Positions 7,148-15,046 of a stretch of 15,046 nucleotides of DNA are shown in pieces; the stretch's first letter is position 1, and every line of letters begins with the position of its first letter. The translations under genes were made by a program, and so were the position numbers. The notes beneath the pieces are model-generated. The model saw nothing but the letters and a program-made list of their open reading frames with translations, made no database searches and was not told where the DNA came from. Source of the stretch: an uncultured Clostridia bacterium (GTDB lineage: Bacteria; Bacillota_A; Clostridia; TANB77; CAG-508). The DNA lies in assembly GCA_949747745.1 (NCBI GenBank), contig CATKFT010000158.1:1-15046 (forward strand), given 5' to 3'.

Positions 7148-8778
7148 ATGGAATACACAGCATTATATAGAAAATATAGACCATTAAAATTTAGTGAAGT
7201 TGTAGGTCAAACTCATATAACCAAAACACTAAAAAACCAAATAGTATCAAATAGAATAGGACATGCATATCTATTTAATGGTGGACGTGGAACAGGAAAA
7301 ACATCTAGTGCAAAAATATTTGCAAGAGCCATTAATTGCCTAAATCCAAAATATGGAGAGCCATGCAATGAGTGTGAAATATGTAAAGCCATACTTTCAG
7401 GCTCACTAACAGACGTTGTAGAAATGGATGCAGCATCAAATAACAGTGTAGAAGATATACGTTCTATACGTGATGAAGTAAATTTTCTTCCAACACTTGC
7501 CAAATACAGAGTATATATTATAGATGAAGTACATATGTTATCAACAGGAGCATTTAATGCATTACTAAAAACCTTAGAAGAACCTCCAGCACATGTAAAA
7601 TTTATATTAGCTACAACAGAGCCACAAAAATTACCAGCAACAATATTATCAAGATGCCAAAGATTTGATTTTAAAAGAATATCAAATGAAGATATAATAA
7701 AAAGACTAGAAATAATATGTAAAGATGCACAAATAGAAATAACAAAAGATGCTTTAGAAATAATAGCGCAGCTATCAGAAGGAGCAGCAAGAGATGCCTT
7801 AAGTATATTAGAAAGATGTATGCAAGAAGGCACAGGAATTATAAACGAAGATAGGGTTAAAGAACTAGTAGGAATACCGAAAACAACATTTATAAACAAA
7901 ATTGTAAAAAGCATATTAAACTGTAATGTAGAAGAAGCTATATTAAATTTAAATGAAATACTAAAAGATGGAAAAGATATAAATAATCTTTTATGGGAAA
8001 TAATAAAATATGTAAAAGATATATTAATATATAAAACAACAAAAGAAACATCAATATATAGTGATGAAGAAAAGAAACAAATAGAAGAACTTTCTAAAGG
8101 AAGTTCAAAAGAAAAACTAGTAGGAATAATTTGCACATTATCAGAAGTAGAAAATAGCATCAAATGGTCATCTCAAAAAGAAATAATGTTACAAACAGGA
8201 ATAATAAAACTTTGTACAACAACACAAAATGATGGAATAGAAGAATTAAGAAAAAAAGTAGGAGAACTTGAAGAAAAAATAAATTCTGGTAATATAAAAA
8301 TAGCAAAAAGTGGTGAATCCGTAAGAGAAAACGACAATGATTTTAATTATATAAAACAAAATAGTAAAGAAATTCAAAACATAAGTCGGACAAAATAGTC
8401 AAACAAATGTAAGTATATCAAAAAAAACTAAACCAAACATACAAAACTTAACAAGTGAAGAATACTGGAAAAATGTATTAGAAGAGTTAAGAAAGAATGG
8501 TAAAATGGTACTATATTCAAACCTAATAAGCACAAAAGCAAAACAAAAAGATGATTTAACATTAGAAGTAATATTTACAAATGGTTTAACAGCTTTTGGA
8601 AAATCAATGTTAGAAAAGCCAGAAAATTTAAATGAATTAGAAAAACTAGTAGCAATACAAACACGGAAAAACTATGAGAATAAAATTTATAGATGAAAAA
8701 GAATATATACCAAAAGAAGAAAATATAGAAGAAGCACTAACAAAATTAGATATACCATTAGAAATAATAGAAGACTAA
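7148..8778 (+). CDS. dnaX: DNA polymerase III subunit tau/gamma (DnaX), requires two +1 shifts at CGG
   Basis: Clamp-loader ATPase of the replisome. Visible are Walker A GGRGTGKT (about 45-52), four zinc cysteines (about 64, 73, 76, 79), Walker B VYIIDEVHML (about 122-131) and the SRC motif (about 168-170), followed by the lid and collar domains. The RBS is AAAGGGGG and the ATG is at 7148. The zero frame ends at codon 416, just after the collar domain, which is about the size of the E. coli gamma form (431). Dropping C8387 and then C8664 continues through a domain with EEYWKNVLEELRKNGK and ends at 8778, about 542 residues in all, a usual length for Bacillota tau. Both breaks are in-frame CGG codons followed by A. 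The gene follows the SRP RNA and precedes ybaB and recR, the classical order. Confidence 0.93.
8387..8390 (+). other. CGGA +1 shift site 5 (dnaX codon 414)
   Basis: Context ATA AGT CGG ACA AAA TAG. The zero frame stops three codons after CGG. Dropping C8387 gives S-G-Q-N-S-Q-T and an open frame into the tau-specific region. Confidence 0.85.
8664..8667 (+). other. CGGA +1 shift site 6 (dnaX, 92 codons after site 5)
   Basis: Context CAA ACA CGG AAA. Without a shift the frame stops at a TGA within about 10 codons. Dropping C8664 gives T-G-K-T-M-R-I-K-F-I and a normal C-terminus. Confidence 0.85.
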
Positions 8779-8823
8779 AATAGCACATAAGCTTATTAAT
8801 AATATAAAAAAGGAGGAAATAAA

Positions 8824-9165
8824 ATGTCAAAAAGAGGAGGATTCCCAGGGATGGGAGGATTTGGAGGAATGAATCTAAACAACTTAATGAAGGAAGCAAA
8901 AAAAATACAGGCTGACTTAGAAAAATCACAAGAAGAGCTAGCAGTAAAAGAATTTGATGCATCAGCTGGAGGAGGAGCAATAACAGTAAAAGTATCAGGT
9001 ACAAAAGAAATAAAGGAAATAACAATAAAAAAAGAAGTAGTAGATCCTGAAGATGTAGAAATGTTACAAGACCTAATAATAACCTGTATCAATGAAGCCC
9101 TAAGGAAAGTAGACTCTGCACAAACAGCACAAATGGGAAAATACAATATACCAGGATTAATGTAA
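8824..9165 (+). CDS. ybaB: YbaB/EbfC family nucleoid-associated protein
   Basis: 113 residues, a normal length. A short Gly/Met-rich N-terminus (GGFPGMGGFGGMN) is followed by NLMKEAKKIQADLEKSQEELA and an AGGGAITVKVSGTKEIKEITI stretch in place of the usual VxxxGxxxV strands, as in the family. These dimers bind DNA and are thought to help organise the nucleoid. The gene starts 45 bases after the recoded end of dnaX, with an AAGGAGG site, and is probably in one operon with it. The frame is intact. Confidence 0.92.
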   Translation: MSKRGGFPGMGGFGGMNLNNLMKEAKKIQADLEKSQEELAVKEFDASAGGGAITVKVSGTKEIKEITIKKEVVDPEDVEMLQDLIITCINEALRKVDSAQTAQMGKYNIPGLM

Positions 9166-9229
9166 TGTAATATAAATTTAATATAAGGAAAAAATATACC
9201 ATAAAGTATGAATTTCCGTAGAAAATATA

Positions 9230-9273
9230 ACTAGCAAAATTGTAAAATAAATGTAATTTTGCTAGTTTTTTTA
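9230..9273 (+). terminator. Rho-independent terminator after ybaB
   Basis: Perfect 12-bp stem, ACTAGCAAAATT (9230-9241) with AATTTTGCTAGT (9255-9266), followed by a run of T. It separates dnaX-ybaB from the next transcription unit. Confidence 0.88.
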
Positions 9274-9275
9274 TA

Positions 9276-9304
9276 TTGAAAAAGCAAGTAGAACATTGTA
9301 TAAT
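9276..9304 (+). promoter_or_regulatory. Promoter of the BY-kinase/recR unit
   Basis: TTGAAA (9276-9281), a 17-base spacer and TATAAT (9299-9304) predict a start near 9311. AGGTGAT at 9341-9347 serves as RBS for the ATG at 9356. Confidence 0.75.
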
Positions 9305-9355
9305 ATTAAAGAAATATTACAAAGAAAGGTAAAAAATAAAAGGTGATGTAGAAAA

Positions 9356-12300
9356 ATGGAAAATTTTGATATTACTAGGTTTTTTAAAACATTAGCAAAC
9401 AGTAAATTGTATATTTTTATTACAATAGTATTATTTATATTTGTAGGATATTTTTACAGTTTTTACTATGTAACCCCTATGTATGAATCTTCTGCAACAG
9501 TTGTATTAACTCAAAACGATAAAGTAGATATAACACAAGAAGCCATTACAGGATCAGATATTACATTAAACCAAAATCTACTTTCTACTTATACAAAATT
9601 AACAAAAAGTGATAGAGTATTAGAACAAGTTATTAAAAACTTGAAACTAAATATGTCATTACAAGATTTAAGCAATTTAATTACAGTACAATCTATGAAT
9701 AATACAGAAGTTTTCAAAATAACTGTAAAAAGTAACAATAATGAACTTGCAGCAAATATAGCAAATGAAGTAGTAGAAGTTTTTTCAAAAGAAGTTGAAA
9801 TATTATATAATATGAATAATGTATATATAATGGATTTAGCGGAAGTAACGAATGTAGCATATAATATAAACCATATAAAAGATATAATAATGTTTGCAGT
9901 TGCAGGATTATTTACATCGTTAGTAATGGTAGTAATTATTTATTTATTAGATACAACAATAAAATGTGAAGAAGATATTGAAGGATATGCAAAGCTTTCA
10001 GTATTATCTACTATTCCTACATATCAAAATAGTGAAAACAGAAATGTAAGTGAATTAATTGTAAATGAACAACCAAAAGACCCAATATCAGAATGTTTTA
10101 AAACATTTAGAACAAATATCATGTTTTCAACTAAAAATAAAGAATTAAAAACAATATTAGTAACAAGTAGCTCTATGGGAGAAGGGAAAAGTTTTGTATC
10201 TTCTAACTTAGCAGTAACATTTGCACAATCAGGAAAAAGAGTTATATTAATAGATACAGATATGAGAAAAGGCAGAATTCATAAAATTTTTAATATTGCA
10301 AATAAACATGGACTATCAAACTGCTTATCAGATATTGGAGAAAATGGAGAATTAGTAAATATAAACTGGTATATTCAAAAAAGTAAAATACCAAATTTAC
10401 ATGTTATGACATCTGGAATAGTTCCACCAAACCCATCTGAACTATTATCATCACCTAATATGAAAAAGTTTTTAGAAGCACTTAAAACACAATATGACAT
10501 AATTATTTGTGATGGTACACCATGTATGCTAGTTTCAGATAGTATAGCACTATCAAAAATAGTTGATTCTACAATTATTGTTACAGCTAATAAAACAACA
10601 AAAATAGATTCGTTAATAAAAGTAAAAAAATCAATTGAGATAGTTGGAGGAAATATTAGTGGAGCCATTATAAATAAAATGGAAATATCATCTAAAGAAT
10701 ATAAAAACAGCTATTATTATGGAGAACATGATGCAAAAAGAGGAGAATTAGAAACAAAAATAGTAGAAGACAGTGAAATACTTAATAGTAATTTATCTAT
10801 AAGTACTAACATTATAGAAGAAAATGAAGAAGAAATAAATGAAAATGAAGAGCATTTATATGATAATAGTAGAGAAACAAAAAAAGATGATAATTTGAAT
10901 GAATTAACTAATATGATAAGTGACAATACAAAAGAAGTAGTAGAATTAAAAAATATATATAAAAATATTATGCAGACTTCTTTTGATGCAATGTTTAGAA
11001 AAGATAAGACGAAAGATATATTAGAAGAAGTAGAAAACATAAAAAAATTATATGAGGAAAATACAAACTTACAAAATGAAAATTTTGATGATAAATTTAC
11101 AGAACAATCAGATAATATGTTATACGCATTAAATAATATTAAATATACTTATGAAAATGCGATAAACGAGCAAAGTGAAAACATTACAAAATTAGAAGAG
11201 AAAATAACAAGTAGTGTAGATAACAAATTTGATGAACAACAAAATAGTATATTAGGAGAATTAGAAAATATAAAACAAACATATCAAAACACAATAAAAG
11301 AACAAAGTGAAAATATCACTGCATTAGAAGAAAAAATAACAAACAATGTAGACAATAAATTTAGTATACAAGCAAAAAGTATAATAAATGGCTTAATAAA
11401 CATTAAAGGAATATATGAAAACACAATGAAGACACAAAAAGAAAGTATTATAGAATTAGAAAAGAAAATAACAAATAATGTAGACAATAAATTTAGTGAA
11501 CAACAAAATAGTATACTAGATGAACTAGAAAGTATTAAAGAAACATATGAAAATGCAATAAATGAACAAAGCGAAAATATAAGAATATTAGAAGAAAAAA
11601 TAACAGATAATGTAGAAAACAAATTTGATGAACAATCAAGTAATATATTAAATGAATTAGATGATGTAAAACGAAGATATGAAGAAGCAATAAATGAACA
11701 AAGTGAAAACATAAGAACATTAGAAGAAAAAATAACAGATAATGTAGAAAACAAATTTGATGAACAATCAAGCAATATATTAAATGAATTAAATGATGTA
11801 AAACAAAGATATGAAGAAGCAATAAAAGAGCAAAAAGAAAGTATCACAGCATTAGAAGAAAAAATTTCAAATATAAACTTTAATGAAGAATCAAACAATA
11901 TATTAAACGAATTAAACAAAGTAAAAACTTCATATGAAGAAGCAATTAGTATACAAAATAGACAAATAGAAACATTAGACAATAAAATTTCTAGTGTAAA
12001 TAATTATGAAGTATTAGCAGCTATTAATGGCTTATACAGGCAACTATATGATATGGGAGAACGTTTTACATATTTAGAGAAAAAAGCAATAGACAATGAA
12101 AAATTAATAAAAAGTGTCAATATAGGAGAATATGGATATTATAGACAAGATAAATATATAGATTCAAAAAAAGCAGATGAAAAAATTAAAGGTAAATTAG
12201 ATGAAAAAGTAGTTAGAATACAAGATTATTTAGAAAGTAGTTATAATGCTAATAACATAGCAAGCAATGCTACAATACTTAATGAAGCAAATTTTGCTAG

Positions 12301-12886
12301 TACAAAAATAAATAATAAACCAATAATTGAAAGAACTAGCTCAAATAATCCTTTATCAAAAAATGTAATCGATAGAGTAAAAAATACTAGCATGGATGTA
12401 TCTAATACACAAGATATTGCTAATGTATTAGAAAAGAAAGTTACAAAAGAAAATAACAATAAAACAGTAAATGATGTAACTAAATATACAAGTAAAACAT
12501 CAAGCGTAGTAGGTACAAATTTAGGAAAAAATAGTGTTTATACATCTAAAAATACAGAAAAAATTAGCACTATATTAGAAGATAAACTTGAAAATACTAA
12601 TAAAAATGTACAAAAAGAAACAATAAATACTACAGTAGAAAATAGAAATATAAAAGCAAATAATAATGAAGAAATAAAGAAAAAGAATACAAGTATATTA
12701 AAATCTATAAATGATGTAAATAAAACACAAAAAACAAATGTTACAAAGAAAGTAGAATTTATTGATTATAGTAAAATTAAAAATACACAAAAAAGAGGTT
12801 TCTTTAACTTTAATAAACAATTAGAAGAAGAACCAGTTACAATAGTTTCACAAATACTTTGCGGAAATAAAGAGTCAGTAGGATAA
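9356..12886 (+). CDS. Wzz-like chain-length/BY-kinase protein with a very long coiled-coil C-terminal extension
   Basis: 1176 residues. The N-terminal Wzz-type domain has membrane segments at about 18-39 and 177-198. Next comes a bacterial tyrosine kinase domain with Walker A SSMGEGKS (about 272-279), Walker A' VILIDTDM (about 296-303), a Walker B-like [10 protein letters not shown] (about 380-389) and a short tyrosine cluster SYYYGE (about 452-457). Such proteins normally control capsule or exopolysaccharide polymerisation and end at the tyrosine cluster, at about 450-500 residues. Here some 700 residues follow: acidic linker, seven tandem coiled-coil units of about 44 residues (about 599-900), and an Asn/Lys/Thr-rich, probably disordered basic tail. 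No glycosyltransferase or tyrosine phosphatase gene is beside it. The kinase substrate and polysaccharide link are unproven. The gene has its own promoter, ends 10 bases before recR and contains no in-frame CGG. Confidence 0.85.
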   Translation: MENFDITRFFKTLANSKLYIFITIVLFIFVGYFYSFYYVTPMYESSATVVLTQNDKVDITQEAITGSDITLNQNLLSTYTKLTKSDRVLEQVIKNLKLNMSLQDLSNLITVQSMNNTEVFKITVKSNNNELAANIANEVVEVFSKEVEILYNMNNVYIMDLAEVTNVAYNINHIKDIIMFAVAGLFTSLVMVVIIYLLDTTIKCEEDIEGYAKLSVLSTIPTYQNSENRNVSELIVNEQPKDPISECFKTFRTNIMFSTKNKELKTILVTSSSMGEGKSFVSSNLAVTFAQSGKRVILIDTDMRKGRIHKIFNIANKHGLSNCLSDIGENGELVNINWYIQKSKIPNLHVMTSGIVPPNPSELLSSPNMKKFLEALKTQYDIIICDGTPCMLVSDSIALSKIVDSTIIVTANKTTKIDSLIKVKKSIEIVGGNISGAIINKMEISSKEYKNSYYYGEHDAKRGELETKIVEDSEILNSNLSISTNIIEENEEEINENEEHLYDNSRETKKDDNLNELTNMISDNTKEVVELKNIYKNIMQTSFDAMFRKDKTKDILEEVENIKKLYEENTNLQNENFDDKFTEQSDNMLYALNNIKYTYENAINEQSENITKLEEKITSSVDNKFDEQQNSILGELENIKQTYQNTIKEQSENITALEEKITNNVDNKFSIQAKSIINGLINIKGIYENTMKTQKESIIELEKKITNNVDNKFSEQQNSILDELESIKETYENAINEQSENIRILEEKITDNVENKFDEQSSNILNELDDVKRRYEEAINEQSENIRTLEEKITDNVENKFDEQSSNILNELNDVKQRYEEAIKEQKESITALEEKISNINFNEESNNILNELNKVKTSYEEAISIQNRQIETLDNKISSVNNYEVLAAINGLYRQLYDMGERFTYLEKKAIDNEKLIKSVNIGEYGYYRQDKYIDSKKADEKIKGKLDEKVVRIQDYLESSYNANNIASNATILNEANFASTKINNKPIIERTSSNNPLSKNVIDRVKNTSMDVSNTQDIANVLEKKVTKENNNKTVNDVTKYTSKTSSVVGTNLGKNSVYTSKNTEKISTILEDKLENTNKNVQKETINTTVENRNIKANNNEEIKKKNTSILKSINDVNKTQKTNVTKKVEFIDYSKIKNTQKRGFFNFNKQLEEEPVTIVSQILCGNKESVG
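11150..12055 (+). repeat. Seven tandem coiled-coil repeat units inside the BY-kinase tail
   Basis: Units begin with Tyr-Glu at 11150, 11282, 11414, 11546, 11678, 11810 and 11933. Units 1-5 are exactly 132 bases (44 codons), unit 6 is 123 bases and unit 7 is diverged. The consensus includes [25 protein letters not shown] and NILNEL. Units 4 and 5 are nearly identical in DNA, suggesting a recent duplication. Confidence 0.85.
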
Positions 12887-12896
12887 AGGAGGAACA

Positions 12897-13496
12897 ATGT
12901 CATATTATTCACCATCAATAGAAAAGCTAGTAGAAGCTTTTGAGAAATTACCAAGTATAGGACATAAAACAGCAGTAAGACTGGCATTTCACGTACTAAA
13001 CCAAACAAATGAAGAAACAAATGAATTTATTAAAGCAATAACAAGTGCAAAGCAAAACTTAAAATATTGTTCGAAATGTTATAACATATCAGATACAGAT
13101 CCATGTACAATATGTGCAAATCCAAAAAGAGATGAATCTATAATATGTGTAGTAGAAGATGTAAAAGACATAATAGCAATGGAAAAAACACATGAATTTA
13201 AAGGAGTATATCACGTGTTGCATGGCGTGATATCTCCAATGAATGGAATAGGACCAGATGATATAAAACTAAAAGAACTTATTGCAAGACTAAGTAAAGA
13301 AAAAGTAAAAGAAATAATACTTGCAACAAATCCAAGAGTAGAAGGAGAAGCAACAGCAATGTATATTTCGAAATTAGTAAAACCACTAGGTATAAAAGTA
13401 ACAAGAATAGCACATGGAATACCAGTTGGAGGAGATTTAGAATATACAGATGAAGTAACATTAACAAAGGCGTTAGAAGGAAGAAGAGAATTATAA
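12897..13496 (+). CDS. recR: Recombination mediator RecR
   Basis: 199 residues, the normal length. Visible are a helix-hairpin-helix [13 protein letters not shown] (about 18-30), a four-cysteine zinc finger (Cys58, Cys61, Cys70, Cys73), the Toprim start CVVED (about 84-88) and the conserved [13 protein letters not shown] and [14 protein letters not shown] segments. RecR works with RecF/RecO to load RecA at single-strand gaps. The RBS AAGGAGG lies a few bases before the ATG. The 10-base gap from the BY-kinase stop indicates one transcript. In B. subtilis recR directly follows the ybaB homologue, so the kinase gene interrupts the classical pair. The frame is intact. Confidence 0.96.
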   Translation: MSYYSPSIEKLVEAFEKLPSIGHKTAVRLAFHVLNQTNEETNEFIKAITSAKQNLKYCSKCYNISDTDPCTICANPKRDESIICVVEDVKDIIAMEKTHEFKGVYHVLHGVISPMNGIGPDDIKLKELIARLSKEKVKEIILATNPRVEGEATAMYISKLVKPLGIKVTRIAHGIPVGGDLEYTDEVTLTKALEGRREL

Positions 13497-13621
13497 AAAG
13501 TATTGCATTCACGTGAAGCTATTTGTACTATAAATTATAAAAAAATCAAAGTAAAAATACAATAATAGAAACAAAGCTTGAAAATAAAAATGAAACAGAT
13601 TAAATACAAATATAAGCATTA

Positions 13622-13660
13622 AAAAATCACCTCTAATATTATAGAAGGTGATTTTTGTTT
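13622..13660 (+). terminator. Terminator between convergent recR and ugtP
   Basis: AAAAATCACCT (13622-13632) pairs with AGGTGATTTTT (13646-13656). The T run follows on the + strand and an equivalent A/T run exists on the other strand, so it can serve both genes. The ugtP stop codon (13641-13639) lies inside the loop. Confidence 0.8.
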
Positions 13661-14786
13661 TGTTTAAATATAATCTCACAAATATCCTTACAAGAATTTT
13701 TCTTAGCATGAAGCCTTGCATTAACTTTCATATTTCGCATTTTTTCAGGAGAGTTAAAAAGATTTGTTAAAACCTCTTTTGCATTATCGGTTTTACGTAT
13801 CCAAATAGCAACTCCCATATTTTCTAAGAATTCAGCATTTTCTTCTTCTTGACCAGGAATAGGATTTATTACAATAATAGGTAATCCGGGAAGCTAAACT
13901 TTCAGTAGTAGTAAGTCCGTCCAGGCTTTGTAATAACCATATCAGAAATACTCATAAGTTCAGGAACTTGTGATGTGTAATCTAAAACTTTAATACAATC
14001 AGTTTTACCCAAATGTGTAACTAAATAATCGAAACTTTTTTTCATTTTTTCGTTTCTTCCTGAAATTGCAACAACTTGAAAACCATTTAAATTTTCAGCT
14101 AATGTTTTTAATAATTCATAAGTTTTAGACTTTCCTAGACCAAATTCTCCTCCTGCAAAAAACAAAATAGTTCTTTTATTTTCTTGCAAGCCAAAACTTT
14201 TAAGAATTTCAGTTTTATCATAATGCATTAAAAATCTATTAGAAAGAGGGATTCCAGTTGCAAAAATTTTAGAAGCATCAATACCTTTTTCTTCTAGAGC
14301 TCTTTTCATACCATCATGAGCTACGAAAAAATAATCAACTAAGCTAGAATTAACAAGCCATTGCTCATGTGGAGAATAATCCGTCATTATAGTTGCAATA
14401 CATGCAGAAATTTTACCAGCCTTTTTTAAAACAGTGCACATTTGTGAACCAAATGGATGAGTAGATATAATAATATCAGGTTTATATTCTTGTAATAATT
14501 TATTAAGTTTCAAAGCCAAAATTTTATTACTAGTATTACTAACATATGCAATAGGTCCACTTTGAGATTTAGAATAAATTCTACCCCATGCCCAAGGAAC
14601 TTTTTTTGCCATTTCATTATAAGCAGTAGTAGTAATTTTTTCAACAGTTTTACTAACATATTTCATACAATCAACTAAATTTATATCAATATCTTTAAAA
14701 TTATTTTCTAAATATTCTTTAATAGAGCGAGCAGCAGACAAATGTCCACCACCATAAGAAGCATAAAAAATCAAAACTTTTTTCAT
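13639..14786 (-). CDS. ugtP: Processive diacylglycerol glucosyltransferase (UgtP-like, MGDG synthase family), requires two +1 shifts at CGG
   Basis: GT-B glycosyltransferase of the MurG/MGDG-synthase type that adds glucose from UDP-glucose to diacylglycerol, at the inner membrane face, for glycolipids and the lipoteichoic acid anchor. Visible are the N-terminal ASYGGGHLSAARSI (lipid-acceptor side) and the C-terminal donor-binding KPGGLTTTESLASGLP and PIPGQEEENAEFLE. The C-terminal motifs are reached only by dropping the C complementary to G13919 and the C complementary to G13888, both in in-frame CGG codons. The result is 381 residues, about the size of B. subtilis UgtP. Both recovered residues are conserved glycines of this family. 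The start is ATG 14786, with AAGGA seven bases upstream, rather than the TTG two codons earlier. The phosphoglucomutase in this window could supply glucose-1-phosphate for the same pathway (inference). Confidence 0.9.
13885..13888 (-). other. CGGA +1 shift site 8 (ugtP, 10 codons after site 7)
   Basis: Minus-strand context GCT TCC CGG ATT. Dropping the C (opposite G13888) gives A-S-G-L-P-I-I-V, the conserved donor-site glycine; otherwise a stop follows within about 20 codons. Confidence 0.88.
13916..13919 (-). other. CGGA +1 shift site 7 (ugtP codon 290)
   Basis: Minus-strand context CCT GGA CGG ACT TAC, with a zero-frame TGA at 13904-13902. Dropping the C (opposite G13919) gives K-P-G-G-L-T-T-T-E, the hallmark GGLT motif of the family. 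Confidence 0.9.
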
Positions 14787-14870
14787 AGACAAATCCTTAT
14801 AAATAGATTTAAATTTTTAATGGAAAATTTATAAACCAAAATAAGATTAAAATTTTAAAACACCAATTAA

Positions 14871-14899
14871 ATTGTATCACAAGAAAACAAAAATTACAA
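14871..14899 (-). promoter_or_regulatory. Possible promoter of ugtP
   Basis: On the minus strand, TTGTAA (14899-14894), a 17-base spacer and TACAAT (14876-14871) give a leader of about 78 bases. The remainder of 14787-15046 is AT-rich with no gene seen. Confidence 0.5.
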
Positions 14900-15046
14900 A
14901 AAAATTTAAAAAATAGAATAATTTATAAAAAAAATAGCAAACTAATAAAAAGTATGTTTATAAAAAACATAAGATAAAATAGCAATATTAAAACAAAAGA
15001 AAAAAATTATTATTATACAAAAATAGATAATAAAGATGTAACTTGA

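Noticed and set aside
7213..8163. Minus-strand open frame of 316 codons opposite dnaX
   Set aside because: Antisense shadow of a confidently identified conserved gene; composition is not protein-like.
11284..11982. Long minus-strand open frame of 232 codons opposite the coiled-coil repeats
   Set aside because: It mirrors the repeat periodicity of the + strand gene, has Ser/Phe-rich composition typical of antisense shadows and no ribosome binding site.
13209..13232. Inverted repeat TATCACG/CGTGATA inside recR
   Set aside because: Seven-base arms fully inside a conserved coding segment; better explained by codon content.
13508..13517. Perfect palindrome TTCACGTGAA just after recR
   Set aside because: A single short palindrome with no second copy and no promoter nearby; expected occasionally by chance.
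14800..15046. AT-rich end of the window as an origin or regulatory array
   Set aside because: Beyond the possible ugtP promoter I see only simple A/T runs, with no DnaA-box cluster or ordered repeats.

Overview
The window is about 15 kb of very AT-rich DNA. Genes are purine-rich on the coding strand, GGA and AGA dominate the Gly and Arg codons, ribosome binding sites are AGGAGG-like, and promoters are TTGAAA-17-TATAAT-like. The gene order tadA - small SRP RNA - dnaX - ybaB - recR is the one known from Bacillus subtilis. Together with a SpoIIID-like small HTH protein and a Clostridia-type pseudopilin, this points to an uncultured low-GC Bacillota, probably a Clostridia-like anaerobe. This placement is inference; no 16S rRNA is present.

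Layout. 2-2260 (+): C-terminal part, nearly complete, of a pseudopilin-like surface protein with three copies of one module. 2485-4214 (+): phosphoglucomutase/phosphomannomutase. 4251-4457 (-): small HTH protein. 4535-5245 (-): TtcA-like tRNA thiolase. 5384-5459 (+): tRNA-Arg(CCU). 5515-5983 (+): tadA. 6103-6832 (+): unknown membrane-anchored protein. 6969-7116 (+): small SRP RNA. 7148-8778 (+): dnaX. 8824-9165 (+): ybaB. 9356-12886 (+): Wzz/BY-kinase with a very long coiled-coil tail. 12897-13496 (+): recR. 13639-14786 (-): processive diacylglycerol glucosyltransferase (UgtP-like). 14787-15046: AT-rich leader and promoter.

The main observation is a recurring recoding signature. Five conserved or well-bounded genes on both strands (pgm, tadA, the unknown membrane protein, dnaX, ugtP) are each broken in the zero frame. 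Every one of the eight breaks lies at an in-frame CGG codon followed by T or A. Skipping the C, so that CGGN is read as one Gly residue, restores the family sequence every time. I found no other kind of frame break, despite many poly-A runs. In-frame CGG is otherwise absent from the long intact genes; the single exception is codon 40 of the small HTH gene. Either this lineage uses CGG as a +1 frameshift or four-base Gly codon, or the assembly carries a peculiar systematic C insertion before GG. The sequence favours the first reading but cannot exclude the second.

The genes around the tRNA bear on the same theme. TadA makes the inosine anticodon of tRNA-Arg(ICG), which reads CGU, CGC and CGA but not CGG. 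TtcA thiolates C32 of some tRNAs, including arginine tRNAs. The tRNA-Arg(CCU) here reads AGG. None of them supplies an orthodox CGG decoder.
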